A stretch of DNA of 64,000 nucleotides. Origin: Microcebus murinus. Taxonomy: Eukaryota > Chordata > Mammalia > Primates > Cheirogaleidae. Where the stretch lies: the NCBI RefSeq assembly GCF_040939455.1, contig NC_134107.1:16369537-16433536 (forward strand), given 5' to 3'. This document shows, piece after piece, positions 12,290 to 24,250 of the stretch. The position numbers and the translations under genes were made by a program. Each line of letters begins with the position of its first letter. Within the stretch, counting starts at the first letter, position 1. The notes beneath the pieces are model-generated. The model made no database searches. It was not told the origin of the DNA and worked only from the letters and a program-made list of their open reading frames with translations.

Positions 12290-12464
12290 CCTTAAAGGAC
12301 TGAATCATGTTCACCTGTATTGAGAAGGGACATCTGCTTTGCTCAACTCAATTCAAACACTAATCTCTTCTGGAAACACTTTCAAAGACACACCCAGAAA
12401 TAATGTTTAATCAGATATCTGGGCATCTTGTGCCTCAAGCTGAAACACAAAATTAACCATTACA

Positions 12465-14830
12465 AGTTCACTGCTTCTTAACTTGGCACCCATACACATC
12501 TCCTTAAACAATACTTAGTCTCCAAATAAAGACAATAATAAGGTCACAATTCTGCCTAACATGACACAACTATCCTGTGTACAACAAAAAATGCTCTAAC
12601 CCCTTCCTTCAGAAGATGAGGTAAAGCCCTTTAGTGATGTTCATTCTTTTCCTTGATATCCTATAACCTAAATACTATAGTGTAAAATTAACAATACTTA
12701 AATACTGCAGTATAAAACCAATACATTTTACGTTACATGACAAGGTAATAAGAGAGGGAAAAAAAAACAAAACACTCACACACACACATACTCATAACAA
12801 ACTAAGAAAGACATACTCAGGACAATCACAGTCCTTGTTTCTGTAACTGGTCACATGTTGTAGCTGGTCTTTATAATTATCTTCTTCTACTACCTATTTC
12901 GTATTATCTTTGTCTTCAGAGAGCATCTCAGATGATCATGGTTCTTTACCTGATGAGGTGACTCAAATCTTCATTCCTGCAGTGTCTAGACCAGGCGTCC
13001 TCAACCTACGGCACATGGGCCACATGCAGGTGTTTTTGCCCATTTGTTTTTTTTACTTCAAAATAAGATATGTGCAGTGTGCATAGGAATTTGTTCATAG
13101 TTTTTTTAAAAACTATAGCCCGGCCCTCTAACAGTCTGAGGGACAGTGAACTGGCCCCCTGTTTAAAAAGTTTGAGGACCCTTGGTCTAGACCATTTACA
13201 GTCCTTCCTGGGACTGTTGTATTTTTCCATTGACCTAAATCACAGGGCGTAATACTAAGAGAGGCCCTGAGAGATTTTTTGTATTCCGCACATACTCTTA
13301 CTTACCTAATCCACTATGGATTAGTAGTCCTATTTCCTCTTAGTAGTCAGCATCAGTCACCCCAGCCAGCAGCATAACTCACTTTGCCTATTGATTCAGA
13401 GGCATGAGGAACCCAATGTGGCTAAGTGGAATGCTGAATTTCCAGTTGAACAAAATCATTGTTGTGTGGAATGCATTCCTCCCTCTGAACTAAGACCTCT
13501 AAGTCATCAGAGCATAAAGTTGCAGGCGGGAGAAGCAAAACATGTGCTAATGGGTTGCTAGAGGTCATAGTGAGTGGTGCCTTTCCCATTTCCAGCACTT
13601 GATTCCTGGAACCATGTCACCTGGCTCTAAGAAAAGCAGCAGCATATAGTGGATGCTGAGTCAGGACATTCATCCTTCTGGAGAACCTTGCCCCAGCCCT
13701 AGAAGGCATTGCCACCTAGCTGGTGCTGCACATGAGTCTTCAAAAGGCCACTCCACCATTCTATCAAGCCAGCTGCTTCAGGATGGCAGGTAACATGCTA
13801 AGGCCAATGGATTCCATAAGCATGAGCATTGCCACACTTCTTTTTGCTGTGAGATGAGTTCCTTGATCAGAAGCAATGCTATATGGAAGAACCTGATAGT
13901 AGAGAAGGCATTTTGTTATTCCAAGGGTGGTAGTTTTGGCAGAAGAATTGCATGCAGCGAAGGCAAGTTTGTACCCAGAGTGTCTATTCCAGTAATAATA
14001 AAACACTCCTCCTTCCATGATGGAAATGGTCCAGTGTAATTAACCTGCTATAAGGCAGCCGGCTGATCTCCCTGGGGTGTGGGGCACTTAGTGTTGGTCT
14101 CTGCTGTTGGCAGGTTGGCCATTCAGTGCTGGGTGTACCATGTTGGCCTTGGTAAGTGGAAGTCCATGCTGCTGAACTCATACTTACCCTCCATTCCTGC
14201 CAGGATGGCCACTTTGTTCATGAGCTTATTGGGTGATTGACTGGGGTGTTTAGAGAAAGGGGCTGACTAGTAGCCACAAAATAGAACACCCTGTCTGATT
14301 GATTATTACAATCCTCTGCTGAGGTCATTCTTTGGTGAGCATTTACATGGGATACAAATATCTTCAATTTTTTTGCCCATTCAGGACATACACCCACATA
14401 CCTCTTCCCCAAATTTCCTTATTGACAATTTTCCAATCATGGTCTTTTCAAGTCCCCGACCATTCAGCCAAACCACTGGCTACACCCATAAATTGACATA
14501 TAAATGAATTTCTGGCCATTCCTCCTTCCAAGCAAAGTGAACACTCAGGTGCACTGCTCAGAGTTCTGCCCCTTGAGAGGATCCTCTTCATCATGGTCCT
14601 TCAGAGATATCCCAGAAAGAAGCTATGGTGCTGTAGCTGTCCACCTATGTATGAGAGGCACCTTCGTAACCCGCAGAAATGTCTGTAATCTTGACCCAAG
14701 TCTTCTCTTTTGTAAGCTGCTCATAGGGAACTGCCGCTGGCATTGCCCCTGTCCGGGGTGACTGTGCTTGTGGCTTGTCCACCTTCCCCCGACCAGGCTT
14801 AAAGCCCCTCCATGTTAGACTCTAGTTGAG
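12465..14830 (-). mobile_element. ERV-L internal region remnant
   Basis: Follows the MLT2-like LTR in the order expected for a minus-strand ERV-L provirus. The clearest coding trace is a minus-strand frame at 13764-14018 with 'YKLAFAACNSSAKTTTLGIT' and 'SIASDQGTHLTA', the core of an ERV-L integrase around its second catalytic aspartate. The flanking sequence has the same style but is too decayed to read. It is interrupted by a 193-bp hAT element at 12992-13184. The right boundary is approximate; no 5' LTR was found. Confidence 0.65.
12992..13184. mobile_element. Non-autonomous hAT element (MITE), 193 bp
   Basis: Terminal inverted repeats CAGGCGTCCTCAA (left) and TTTGAGGACCCTTG (right), flanked by a perfect 8-bp duplication GTCTAGAC at 12984-12991 and 13185-13192. 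The target site is itself a palindrome. The interior has no coding capacity. It contains 'ctaacagtctgagggacagtg' near the right end and a stretch with 'aataagatatgtgcagtgtg' in the middle. It lies within the ERV-L internal region and is therefore younger. I recognise the general hAT class firmly; the exact family name is not certain. Confidence 0.85.
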
Positions 14831-15266
14831 CGTATTGAAGCTCAGTAGATAAAAAATATTAAATACCAAAAGACTTGATTTTAAGGCTACTTACATGACA
14901 AAAATACATATACATGTGTGGAAATAAATATAATTTAAAAGCTGTTGGAACCCCCCAAACAGTTTAAGCCTTGAGAAGTGACTGACCTGAGTCACACATA
15001 CTTATGACTTCAGTTTCTAAGATTATAGATTAACTCACTTTCTTATGGTTCTTGTTCTATAACTACAACAAAGGAATTAATTAAATTAAATTAAATTAAA
15101 ATAATAAATAAATAAATTGGTAATACCCACCACTGTGGTTTGGAGATGAAATAAGACAAAGGACATAAAATACTTGGTGAAAAAAGGTATACCATTTTTC
15201 TTCTTAAGCACAGAAATTCTCTTGCAAATATGTTAGGACTGTATGATGACTGGATTCCAGCTAATG

Positions 15267-15315
<49 letters not shown>

Positions 15316-16580
15316 TGCAAACCCACAACCCCAAGTCCCCATGCGATGTCACCCATCCTTTCTCTTCCTATCCACAGAAATCTTTGAAGTCACTTGTGGA
15401 AGATGGCAGTATTTCCAAGTGTAACGAGGCTGAACTTCTTAGTTACCACCTGGAAATGAACCACTCAAAAAGCCACATAACCCACTTGTAGTTGTAATAA
15501 GTCCAAGAAAGAAAATTTCTTTTGCCTCTAACAAGATATACTTTTAAATAACTGAAAGAGTGGAATTGGAATGTTCCTAACACAAAGAAATGTGAAATGC
15601 CTTAGGTGATAGATACCCCAGTTACCTTGATTTGATTAATTCACATTCTATTCCTGTATCACAACATCACAAGTACCTTATAAAGATATACAATTATGTA
15701 CCATAATAACTAAAAAGCAAAAAGAAAATTTCATATGAAGGTGTGCAATACACAGCACAGAAAAGAAAACAAAGATTAATGTTCAAAGAGAATAAAGTTG
15801 GAGCACCAGCCATGTGCTACATCTTAGTCCTGGTCAGGTGATGGCTTCAGGAGGTCAAGGGGAACAAAAGACACAAAAAGAAATTTACTTGCAAAAGGAA
15901 AGAAAAGAAGTTCCACATCACTTATGGCAGTAATCTTGTCTGAGGTCCTGGTGACTGGTTGAATACCCCAGCCTGTGTTCCCTTCCCTGCTCTGGTGACC
16001 ACATCAGTTGCTGCCAAGAAAATTAATAGTCTCTTTTCCTTTATTTTTGAGAACAGATGGGTATACTGGAGAAGAAATAATAATTCACACACCCATGACT
16101 TTCCTTAGCAAGTTCTCTTAGAACTTGGTCCCCACAGGCAAAATTTTAATTAAAATATTCAGTACTTGAGACGTGGAGCATGGATGTATTCGCAAGAGGA
16201 ATTGTCCCCTAAGAGCTTCATGTCAGAGCAATCCCCTTCAAGACATCAGTCACTAGACCCTTAAATCCCAATCTGGCTTTGCTCAAGTTCACTGTAGTGG
16301 GAACAACCTGGTGCCTGTGCAACCTCGTTTACTTGATTTTATTTTATTTTAAAGAGGTCTTCAAGGTCCTGTCTGCAGAAGGCTTTTGACCTTGTAGTAA
16401 CGCTGCTGTGATACTTTGGTTAGAATGAGCTGAGACAATATTCTATAATAACAAGAGTGATCATTTACACAGGTTGAGAGCTTCACCAAGTATTTTATGT
16501 CTTTTGTCTTATTTCATCTCCCAACCACAGTGTGGGTAATACTAATTTATTTATTTATTTATTTACTTTAATTAATTTTT
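14831..16580. other. Intergenic with simple repeats, no gene recognised
   Basis: Contains TTAAA/AATA-type simple repeats around 15075-15118 and an AC microsatellite at 15269-15313. Open frames across the AC run encode Thr-His or Val-Cys repeats and are artefacts. Confidence 0.5.
15269..15313 (+). repeat. (AC)n microsatellite
   Basis: About 22 uninterrupted AC units. Likely length-polymorphic. Confidence 0.95.
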
Positions 16581-16585
16581 TTTTG

Positions 16586-16883
16586 TTTTTGGAGACAGAG
16601 TCTCACTCTGTTGCCCAGGCTGGAGTGCAAGTAGCCCAATCATAGCTCCCTGTAACCTTGAATTCCTGTCTCAAGAGATCCTCATTTCTTAGCCTCCTAC
16701 GTAGCTGAGACTATAGGCATGTACCCAGCATGTCTGGCTAATTTTATTTATTTTGTTTTTTTGGTAGAGATGAGGTCTTTAAGTGTTTCCCAGGCTGGTC
16801 TTGAATGCCTGACCTCAAGCAATCCTTCCACCTTGACCTCCCAAAGTGCTAGGGTTATAGGCGTGAGCCACTGTGCCTGGCCA
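16586..16883 (-). mobile_element. Alu SINE, minus strand
   Basis: Reads antisense: 'ggagacagagtctcactctg', 'tgcccaggctggagtgcaag', 'cccaaagtgctagggttata', ending 'gagccactgtgcctggcc'. A TTTA-rich tract at 16540-16585 is the reverse of its A-rich tail. Diverged, so not recent. Confidence 0.9.
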
Positions 16884-18155
16884 GGTATTAATAATTTAGT
16901 TTAAAAGATATAGAAAGTGAGGCTAAAAAAAGTGAAGAAATTCATTTTTTTCCTATCTGAAACATGAAATCTAAAATTAAGACTTTTGAGAGTTGACATG
17001 TAGCACCAAGGAGTCCTCTTATAGCCAGGAAAACACATTCAAAGGAATGAAATAAGATAATTCAGGACCCAGTGCAAAGGGGGAGGCATAACTTCCTTTT
17101 CCTAATAAGTCTCCCCCCAATCTTACCCCAGAAGAATGTTGGTGATTGTAGTGTGGCAACTGGATGGGGAAAATTGGTAGAAAGGGAATTGGGATTGTCT
17201 CTCCCCTAGGTAGCCTTAGAAAATGTTGAGCTTATTTAGCATTCCTGAAAGGGTAGGAGAAGTCATCCAGTCATTTTTCTTTACAATTGGAAAACAATCG
17301 TTTTATATTATCAAACGTTAATACCTAAAAAAGTGTATGTATGTACTAATATGTGTGTGTGTCTATATATATATAATGTCTATTAAGTTATGAAGCATAA
17401 TAAAATAACATTTGTGAAACAAACTGAAGAACTAGAGCATTAACGAGCCAGCAGTCACAAGAGGCTCTGGACTTAATGGAAGAATGTGTGACAGAGTTAA
17501 ATACTAGACTAAAAACAGACCATCCCTAAAAAGTTTGTACATGGAGCAGTCATGCTTTCCCTTTCACCCCCAAAGTATGTGTAAAATCCTGGGACCATGT
17601 TGTTTTTTGGTCTTTTCCCACTCTAAACAAATTGTAAGCATCATTCCTGATTAAATGGATATTGAGCAGTATTTCTAGTTGATAAATGTGAGGAACAACT
17701 CAAAGTTCTGAGGTATTAGAAACAGGCAACTTGTTACTGGTGCTCCCACTTCCTTAGGACCATGTCTATATGTCTCATCCCTTGACTTATATATATTCTC
17801 ATACCTCAGTGGTTGTCAGTAGTGTTTCTTCCCTTTACCACTGGACTTTCAGAAGTTTGATTTTGGTGTCCTCTCTCAAAACATTATTTTAGGTGTTACT
17901 AATATTTTAAAATGAGACAATTAGTATTCCATGAGATTAGAAGTTTTGAAATTTCACAGTTAGCAGTTCAGCTAAGTCATAAAACCAGGTCATCCAACTC
18001 CACCTCCAATACTGTTTCTATCAATTCAGTGATACCAGTGTACAATTTGTCAGTTAGGATAGAATTTTGGTTAACAGAAATGAAAATACTAGTGGTTTTA
18101 AATAAGACAGAAAATTATTTCTTTTTCACATAAAAGAAGTCTGATCTAGTCCACC
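16884..18155. other. Intergenic, nothing recognised
   Basis: Non-coding. A short TG/TA simple repeat lies near 17345-17375. No supported gene or clear repeat family. Confidence 0.4.
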
Positions 18156-18159
18156 TAAT

Positions 18160-18925
18160 AGGATGTAGTATATAAAATAATTTGTCTGATATTTACCCTG
18201 GGTTCCTTGTATGAAGCTTCTAAAATCCTTGCAATTTTTAATATGATAGGACTGCCTTTGTTATTCATAAGCCCCTTGGATCAACCTGAATTTATGCTAA
18301 TGAGATAATTCAAGATGGGGACTGGCCAGCAGGATGACCACCCATGTGATCAGAAGGTTGAAGCTTTGAGCCAGCCTGACCCCCCAAGAGAGTAAAGGGG
18401 CTGGAGACTTTGTTTAATTGTGTGGCCAATATACAATCAATTATGCCTATGTAATGAAACCTCAGTAAAAGTGTAGGATGCTGAAGCTCAGTGGAGCTTT
18501 CTGGTTCGTGAACACATTGATGTGCTAGAGGGTGCCACACCGTGGTTCTGTGAGAAGAGGGTGGGGGAATTCTATGTCTGGGACCTTCTCAGACCTCACA
18601 CTATATATGTGTCTCTTCTTTTGGCTGGTTCTGATCTATAGTCTTTATAATAAAACTGTAATCATGAGCATAGTGCTTTCCTGAGCTCTGTGAGTCATTC
18701 TAGTGAATTACCAAATCTGAGAGGGTTGTGGGAACCCCTGAATTTATAGCCAGTCAGTCAAAAGTGTGGGTTACGTGAGGTGACCTGAAGTGCACCTAGC
18801 ACCTGAAGTGAGAGCAGTCTGTGGTGAACTGAGCCCTTAATATGTGGAATCTGCCCTAACTCTGGATGGGATCTGCACTAACTCTGGGATCCCAGTACAC
18901 CAGTTGTCAGAATATGTGGCATCTC
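18160..18925 (+). repeat. Ancient LTR-like sequence
   Basis: Has LTR-like layout on the plus strand: an AATAAAACTGTAAT polyadenylation-type signal near 18647, followed by 'gagctctgtgagtcattcta' and 'gaacccctgaatttatagcc', then 'gtgaactgagccc'. It resembles ERV-L-class LTRs in mammals as I recall them, but I cannot assign a subfamily. Boundaries approximate. Confidence 0.45.
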
Positions 18926-19088
18926 CAAAAAATCATTAAGAACTTCTTCATTAAGAAGTTCTTTCCAGTTATCTGCTCTGCAGCCCTAAGTGTTTTCTCA
19001 TCCTATGGTTCAAACTGGTTTCTGTAGCACCAGCTAACTTATTGACATTCCAGGTGGCATGTGGACACATTTAAAAAGGTGTGACCTC

Positions 19089-19268
19089 GCTTGTAAAACT
19101 GAAAATCAAGCAGGTATGAGGGGATGGGTAAAATCACAGCTAATGGGTAAAATGCACACTATCTGGGTGAAGGACACACTTATAACTTTGACTCAAACTG
19201 TAAAAAAGCAAATTATATAACCAAAATATGTGTACCCCTGTAATTTTTTGAAATTAAAAAAAAAAGAA
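19089..19268 (+). mobile_element. Short L1 3'-end insertion with target duplication
   Basis: A 180-bp piece ending in an A-tract (about 19255-19265) and matching an L1 3' end ('aaggacacacttataacttt', 'gactcaaactgtaaaaaagc'). It is flanked by a 9-bp direct repeat TGTGACCTC at 19080-19088 and 19269-19277, as expected for target-primed reverse transcription. The same 3' end type occurs at 48160-48245. Confidence 0.75.
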
Positions 19269-19277
19269 TGTGACCTC

Positions 19278-20900
19278 TCCCTCTTGAAAAGAATTTTTGA
19301 ACTCAGGGCTTGATAGATTTTCTGAAATCAGAGTATTTGTAATTTGCATTTATTGCATTTTTTAGTTCATATGTTGCAATTTTCAGCTCCAGAATTTCTG
19401 TTTTTCTCTTAAATTATTGTAAACTCTCTGTTAAATTTTTTGTTTTGTTCAGTTATTGTTTTACTGATCTCATTTAATTGTCTCTCTGTTCTTTTTTAGG
19501 TTGCTGAGCATCCTTAAAACAATTGTTTTGAATTCTTTGTCAGACAATTCATAGACATCCATTTCTTGGGGGTTTATTACTGGGAAATTATTGTTTTAGT
19601 GTTAATATGTTTCATTGGTTTTTCATGTATCCTGTTGTCTTGCATTGATGTCTGCACATTTGGTGAAGTCATCTCTTCCAGATTTTATAGATCGGTTTCA
19701 ACAGGAAAGGATTTTCCTTACAGAAGAGTCCTAGGTTTGTCTGTGGCAGTTTTGGCTCTGGTGAGGGTACAGTAACTTAGTCTTTGTGCTGTTCTGTCAA
19801 CTTAGGTTGGCATTGGTGAAGATGAAGATTGCAGGGATTCTCAGCAGCCATGATTGTGGGTGTCAATAGCAGCAGCAAGGAATATTGGGTCTTCAGTGGT
19901 AAAGGCTACTGGGATCCTCCCAATCTCTTTCCACCATGTAAATTATGGCTTAGGGGATCAATTTGGGCATAGGGTCTGGCTCATGGGTGTGCTTACAGTT
20001 CTGGTAACACCGATGTCAGATGCACAATGCCCGTGCATCAACCATGGAGCCAAGGTCTGAAGCATAAACAGGGATAGAGGGACAATGCCTCTGGAGTCTG
20101 GAACACTGATGACACCAGCACTGGGTGCTGCATTGGTAACTCTGTGGGAAGTGCAGGTGCTGGTGGAGTAGTTGGAAATCTGGGGTCCAGAGCACAGGCA
20201 TATGTAGAGCTACAGTTGCTCCAAGATCCAGAGTATGGGTGTACTCAGAGTTGCAGTGGTTCTGGGCTCTGGGGCTCAGGCTAGCTCACTATTGCTATGG
20301 AACTGGTACTTAGAGTGTACATTACATTCACACACAACAACTGAGGCTCTAAGGTATGAGGCAGCGCTAGGCTGTAACAGTGGTAGCTCCCATGTTTGAG
20401 GCATGTGCAGTGTTGGTGGAGGTGGTTGCTTTGGTCATGGGGTAGCACAACAGTGACTCCTTCTTGGATGGTGGTGGTGAAACTGTGTTTCTCTCTGGGG
20501 ACTCTAATTGTGAGGATGGCTGTTTTTTACCTCAGTGGTGATAAATGTCAGTATTCTCTGCAGAATGGGTTTCTGGGGACCACAGTAGCACCCATGAAAT
20601 GGTTGATAATGATAGCTCCTGCTCTTCTTCCTTTAAACTAGTCATCTCCAGTTATCTCAAGTATGTATATCTCTCCAGCAATCTTTTCAGTGCAGTTATT
20701 TAATTCTCCCCCTTACTTATTTCACTTTGTTGCTGCAGGTTCTTAAATGGTCCCTTGAGCCCTCTTAAGGCTATTATCATTCATGGATAATTGTCTATTT
20801 GTTGTTTTTTGTGTGGGAAAGAGGCTTACCTCTCCTATTCTGCCATCTTATTGATGTCACTTGATCTCTGTTTTATTTTATTCAGAGTTTGTTTGGAGAG
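19278..20900. other. Unclassified interspersed sequence, no gene
   Basis: Contains text such as 'ttgtcagacaattcatagac' and 'gcattgatgtctgcacattt' that I recall as repetitive in mammals but cannot place in a family. The following GT-rich part has many small open frames on both strands without motifs. No gene called. Confidence 0.35.
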
Positions 20901-21495
20901 GATGCTGAAATGGAAACTGTCAGGGAAAATATCTATCTATGGAGAAATCATACTGCCTTCTTTTAGAGTCTACTGACTTCTTTGAAACTCTAGTCCTTTA
21001 CTACATATTTTTTTATTTTGCTTGGAATGATCTTTCCCATACTGGTTCTTTGTCATCTTTAAACTTGGTTAAAATATTAACTTTCCTGAGAAAACATTCC
21101 AACAAATCAACATAAAGTAGATTTCTTCTTTTCTCTCTCATTTTTAAATGTATAGTCATATGCTTATTCCATATATATATATCATACATGAATATTCTAC
21201 ATATATTTGTTTCTTAGAGTGTTTATTTGCTTAATTGTCTATCTCCTTCATTACTTAAGCACCATGTTCACAAAAATGACATTTATTTTGCATTTATCTG
21301 TGATCCAGGTCTCATCATTATGGCTAAACCTATTTGGGATCAATAAACCATTGAATGAATTTATATTTCTTCTCAACTGTTACAACATTTAATGTTAATT
21401 AAAGGAAACACTAATTCCTGAGGTTCACTTGCTTTATTTAGTGACAGAATCTGTGTTCCTATCTCTTAATATTTATGTCAAATTGCAGTCCTGGA
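20901..21495. other. Intergenic, nothing recognised
   Basis: AT-rich non-coding sequence; a short AT run lies near 21170-21190. Confidence 0.4.
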
Positions 21496-21499
21496 GGTC

Positions 21500-22315
21500 A
21501 TGCTTTGGCCTGATTTGTGCATTTTAAAGGAGAATTACCGAAAGTAATGTAAATACACTCATGATCTTTCACAACAAACAGAGCTGGATCCCCATAGACA
21601 CCTTAATCACCCGATTCCTATTTATGTGAGATAAAGTGTTTGTAGCCCTCAGAAGGTATGTATCCTCTGGGATCTCCATGACAAAATAATTACCTCCTGC
21701 TTCCTATTCTTCAACTATTCATGAATCTACGTGATTTCATCTGGCTTCTTATTAGAAGGGGCAGCCCAAGAAACAGAGTTACTCTGATCTTTCATTATCC
21801 ATCTGATTGTTAATAGTCATCTAGTAGCACAAATGACCTTCCTCTGAACTGACATATTACTGAGAGGCTGTAACAATGTCCAGGGAAAAAATTTCCGATA
21901 ATAATGACGTCGATTGTGGTTATGATTATCATCCTTTACCAAGTATAAGGTATTATGGGGATTCTATTATTTTCTTATCAAAGCAATAGTCTTCAGGCTG
22001 GATGTTGTTGGGGGATACCTTTTATTATTTCCTTTTTACAGATTAAGATATCGAGGCTCAAATGGGTTAAGTGACTCATCTAAGAAGAAAGACTGGCAAA
22101 TACAGGAGTAAAGCTCTTGTTAGTTGATTCCAAAGCCAGTAGCATTTTTCTCCTTCAATGTCTTTCTGCCTCTAGAGAACTTGAAGCCTTTTGGGCAAAC
22201 ACTAGAGTAGTCTCCAAAAAAGATGTTTTCCTTCTTTCAAGGACTGAATTTCTGATAGAAGATTCACTCACATTTGAAGGTACTGGACTTACATGTTGAT
22301 TGCTCAGGAAGAAAG
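21500..22315 (+). promoter_or_regulatory. Duplicated OR upstream block with putative 5' non-coding exon (gene 1)
   Basis: Part of this block is repeated upstream of the second OR gene: 'aagtaatgtaaat-cact...acaaac' near 21542 matches 34070, and 'tgtctttctgcctctagagaact' near 22159 matches 34593. The motif 'tgaatttctgat' near 22245 is shared with the blocks of the third and fourth OR genes. It ends in a consensus donor, gaaag|gtaag, at 22315/22316. OR genes commonly have a non-coding 5' exon spliced to the coding exon. The acceptor would be at 24230-24231, giving an intron of about 1.9 kb. A MIR-like piece (22010-22110) lies within it. Confidence 0.55.
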
Positions 22316-22496
22316 GTAAGCCTCTAGATCAAATCTACTGTCTAGCCATTAAGTTGCAGGAGCAGAGGTAATCAGGAAAATGCATCAAGACAGCCATTAC
22401 TCCTTTGGTTTATTCAGAGATTTGGTTTAAATATTTTGAATAATTCTTTTATTTCTTTTATACAACTTGAGTAACTTCAATAGGTTGAATATAGGT

Positions 22497-22830
22497 TAAG
22501 CATACCTTATCAGAAATGTTCGGGACCAGAAGTGTTTTGGATTTCAGAATTTTTTGAAGTTTGGAATATTTGCACATATATAATGAGATATCTTTGGCAT
22601 AAGATCCAAGTCTAAATGCAAAATTCATTTATATTTCATGTGTACCTTATATGCAATGGCTATAGTAATTTTATACAATATTTTTTAAATGGTTTTGTAC
22701 ATGAAGCAAAGTTTGTGATAAGTACTTACAAGTGGGATTTTCTACTTGTGGCAAAATGTTGGTGCTCAAAAGTTTCAAATTTTGGAGCATTTCATATTTT
22801 GAATTTTTGGATTAGGGATGTTATATGTAA
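22497..22830. mobile_element. Palindromic MITE-like DNA element
   Basis: The two ends are imperfect inverted repeats: left 'ggttaagcataccttatcag' and right '...ttggattagggatgtta'. Both contain the motif (A/G)GCAT-CC-TAATC-style with diverged bases, and TA flanks each end. The interior is AT-rich. It resembles short non-autonomous DNA transposons (Tc1/Tigger-like by its TA flanks), which is inference. It lies in the predicted intron of the first OR gene. Confidence 0.5.
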
Positions 22831-24231
22831 ACACCAATGAGTTCCTATTAGAACATGTGTAGTTATCATGTGGCATAAATAAACAACTCAAGAAGGCCTT
22901 AAGTCCCTACTTTACAAAGTATAAACTTGTATTATTTTAAACAAGTTATTTAGACTATTTATAGCTCAGTTTTCTTTTTCAGGGAATATGATAATATTAG
23001 TTATCTTGACTAATTCTAGAATTGTCAAAAGAATTGAATGGGGTATCAACATGAAATTTTATTGTAATCTGGAAGCCCATGCTAATATTTTTTAAAAAAG
23101 AAGAAAGGGTGATTAGTAACTGAGGAAGAAATTAGGGTTTGAAACAAATCATAAAACAGACTGAAATACAGATGTGCAAAATTACATGACACAACTAATT
23201 ATTAGAATGAGGAGACCTGATCTCAAGTTCTAATTCTGCCACTAAAGACTTACCTGGTGTTGGACACACAATTTAGTAAGGGTATCATGGACTAGCTGAT
23301 GGACTACAGTGTAAGTGAGATCAACAACCATCACATGATTCTAGGCAAATGAGAAAACAATGCTCTCTCCTTGGAAATGGAGAATAAGAATATTCTGATC
23401 TAAATGTAATGTTCATAAGTTTAGGTAACTTAGTCTACTAAACATCCTGACATCAGAGAATGTATCTTGTACATCAATGTAGGCTTGGCAATTAGCATGC
23501 AATCTGAGGCGCCATACCGAATTAGTGCTTATAGAGAGGACAAAAGAATGAATAGCATCCAGAAATTTATGTGGCTTATTGGTTGATATTATCAGAGGTA
23601 TGTTTCTTTTTAACTTTTTGAAGATTTTAAAAGGTTGGATATGGTTATAAACATTTGTGGATCCAGTTCTTGCAATTTAATTAAGACCTGGAAAGGTAGG
23701 TTATTTGCACAAAGGCAAGTGAACTGGCAATGTTTTTTATTCCTAATTTCATGTTTTCAATTATCCATAGTGACTTTCAATGATAGATTTAATTACTCAA
23801 CCATTCAATCAGTCAATTAAACAAGTTACTATTGTGTGCTTAGTTTAGGTTGAATGTAAAAGGTTTAAAGGAATTTTTCTTTTTGGTAAAGAGCTAAGAT
23901 TTAGCTTCAGAGTGACTTGGCTTCACATCTCATCTGTTCCAGTTAGTAATTAATCTGATGATCTTGTATGCATCTTTTCTGTACCTTAGTTCAGTAATCT
24001 ATGAAGCTAGGAGATTAGGATGCATTATCTCTAAAATCCTTTCTTTAGGGACACTCTATTAACTATTGATAATTTAAAGTTGCATCCTGCTGTCATGGAC
24101 GTGTTTTAGGTCCAGAATTTCTGGAAAACAAGCAATTGCAATACTGTGATATGCACAAAATGGACATGCTGACGGATCTCAGCAGTCCTCTCTCCATTTA
24201 TCATTCTGATTTTGTTTTCTCATTGTTACAG
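22831..24231 (+). other. Predicted intron of OR gene 1
   Basis: No independent gene. MIR-like text occurs around 23890-24030. It ends in a pyrimidine-rich tract and acceptor, 'ttttctcattgttacag', with AG at 24230-24231, 20 bases before the start codon. Confidence 0.5.
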
Positions 24232-24250
24232 GGCAGCCCCATACTTCCTA

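Larger units (their letters stand above)
9348..12464 (-). mobile_element. ERV-L LTR (MLT2-like), split by a hAT transposon
   Basis: Left part 9348-9593 starts 'tgtattagtggggactctcc', and the right part resumes at 12298 and ends 'aaaattaaccattaca'. These are the reverse complement of the end and start of an MLT2-type ERV-L LTR as I recall it. The two halves are separated exactly by the Charlie-type transposon 9594-12289 and its duplicated 8 bp. With the minus-strand ERV-L internal sequence that follows (12465-14830) this is the 3' LTR of an ancient provirus. Subfamily name is from memory. Confidence 0.65.

Noticed and set aside
15230..15491. Thr-His repeat frames around 15.2-15.5 kb
   Set aside because: Products of the AC microsatellite.
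24212..24250. N-terminal extension of OR gene 1 (and similar extensions at 40245, 53218 and 62668)
   Set aside because: They begin at TTG or GTG and lie at or across the predicted splice acceptors. The conserved OR N-terminus starts at MEN.
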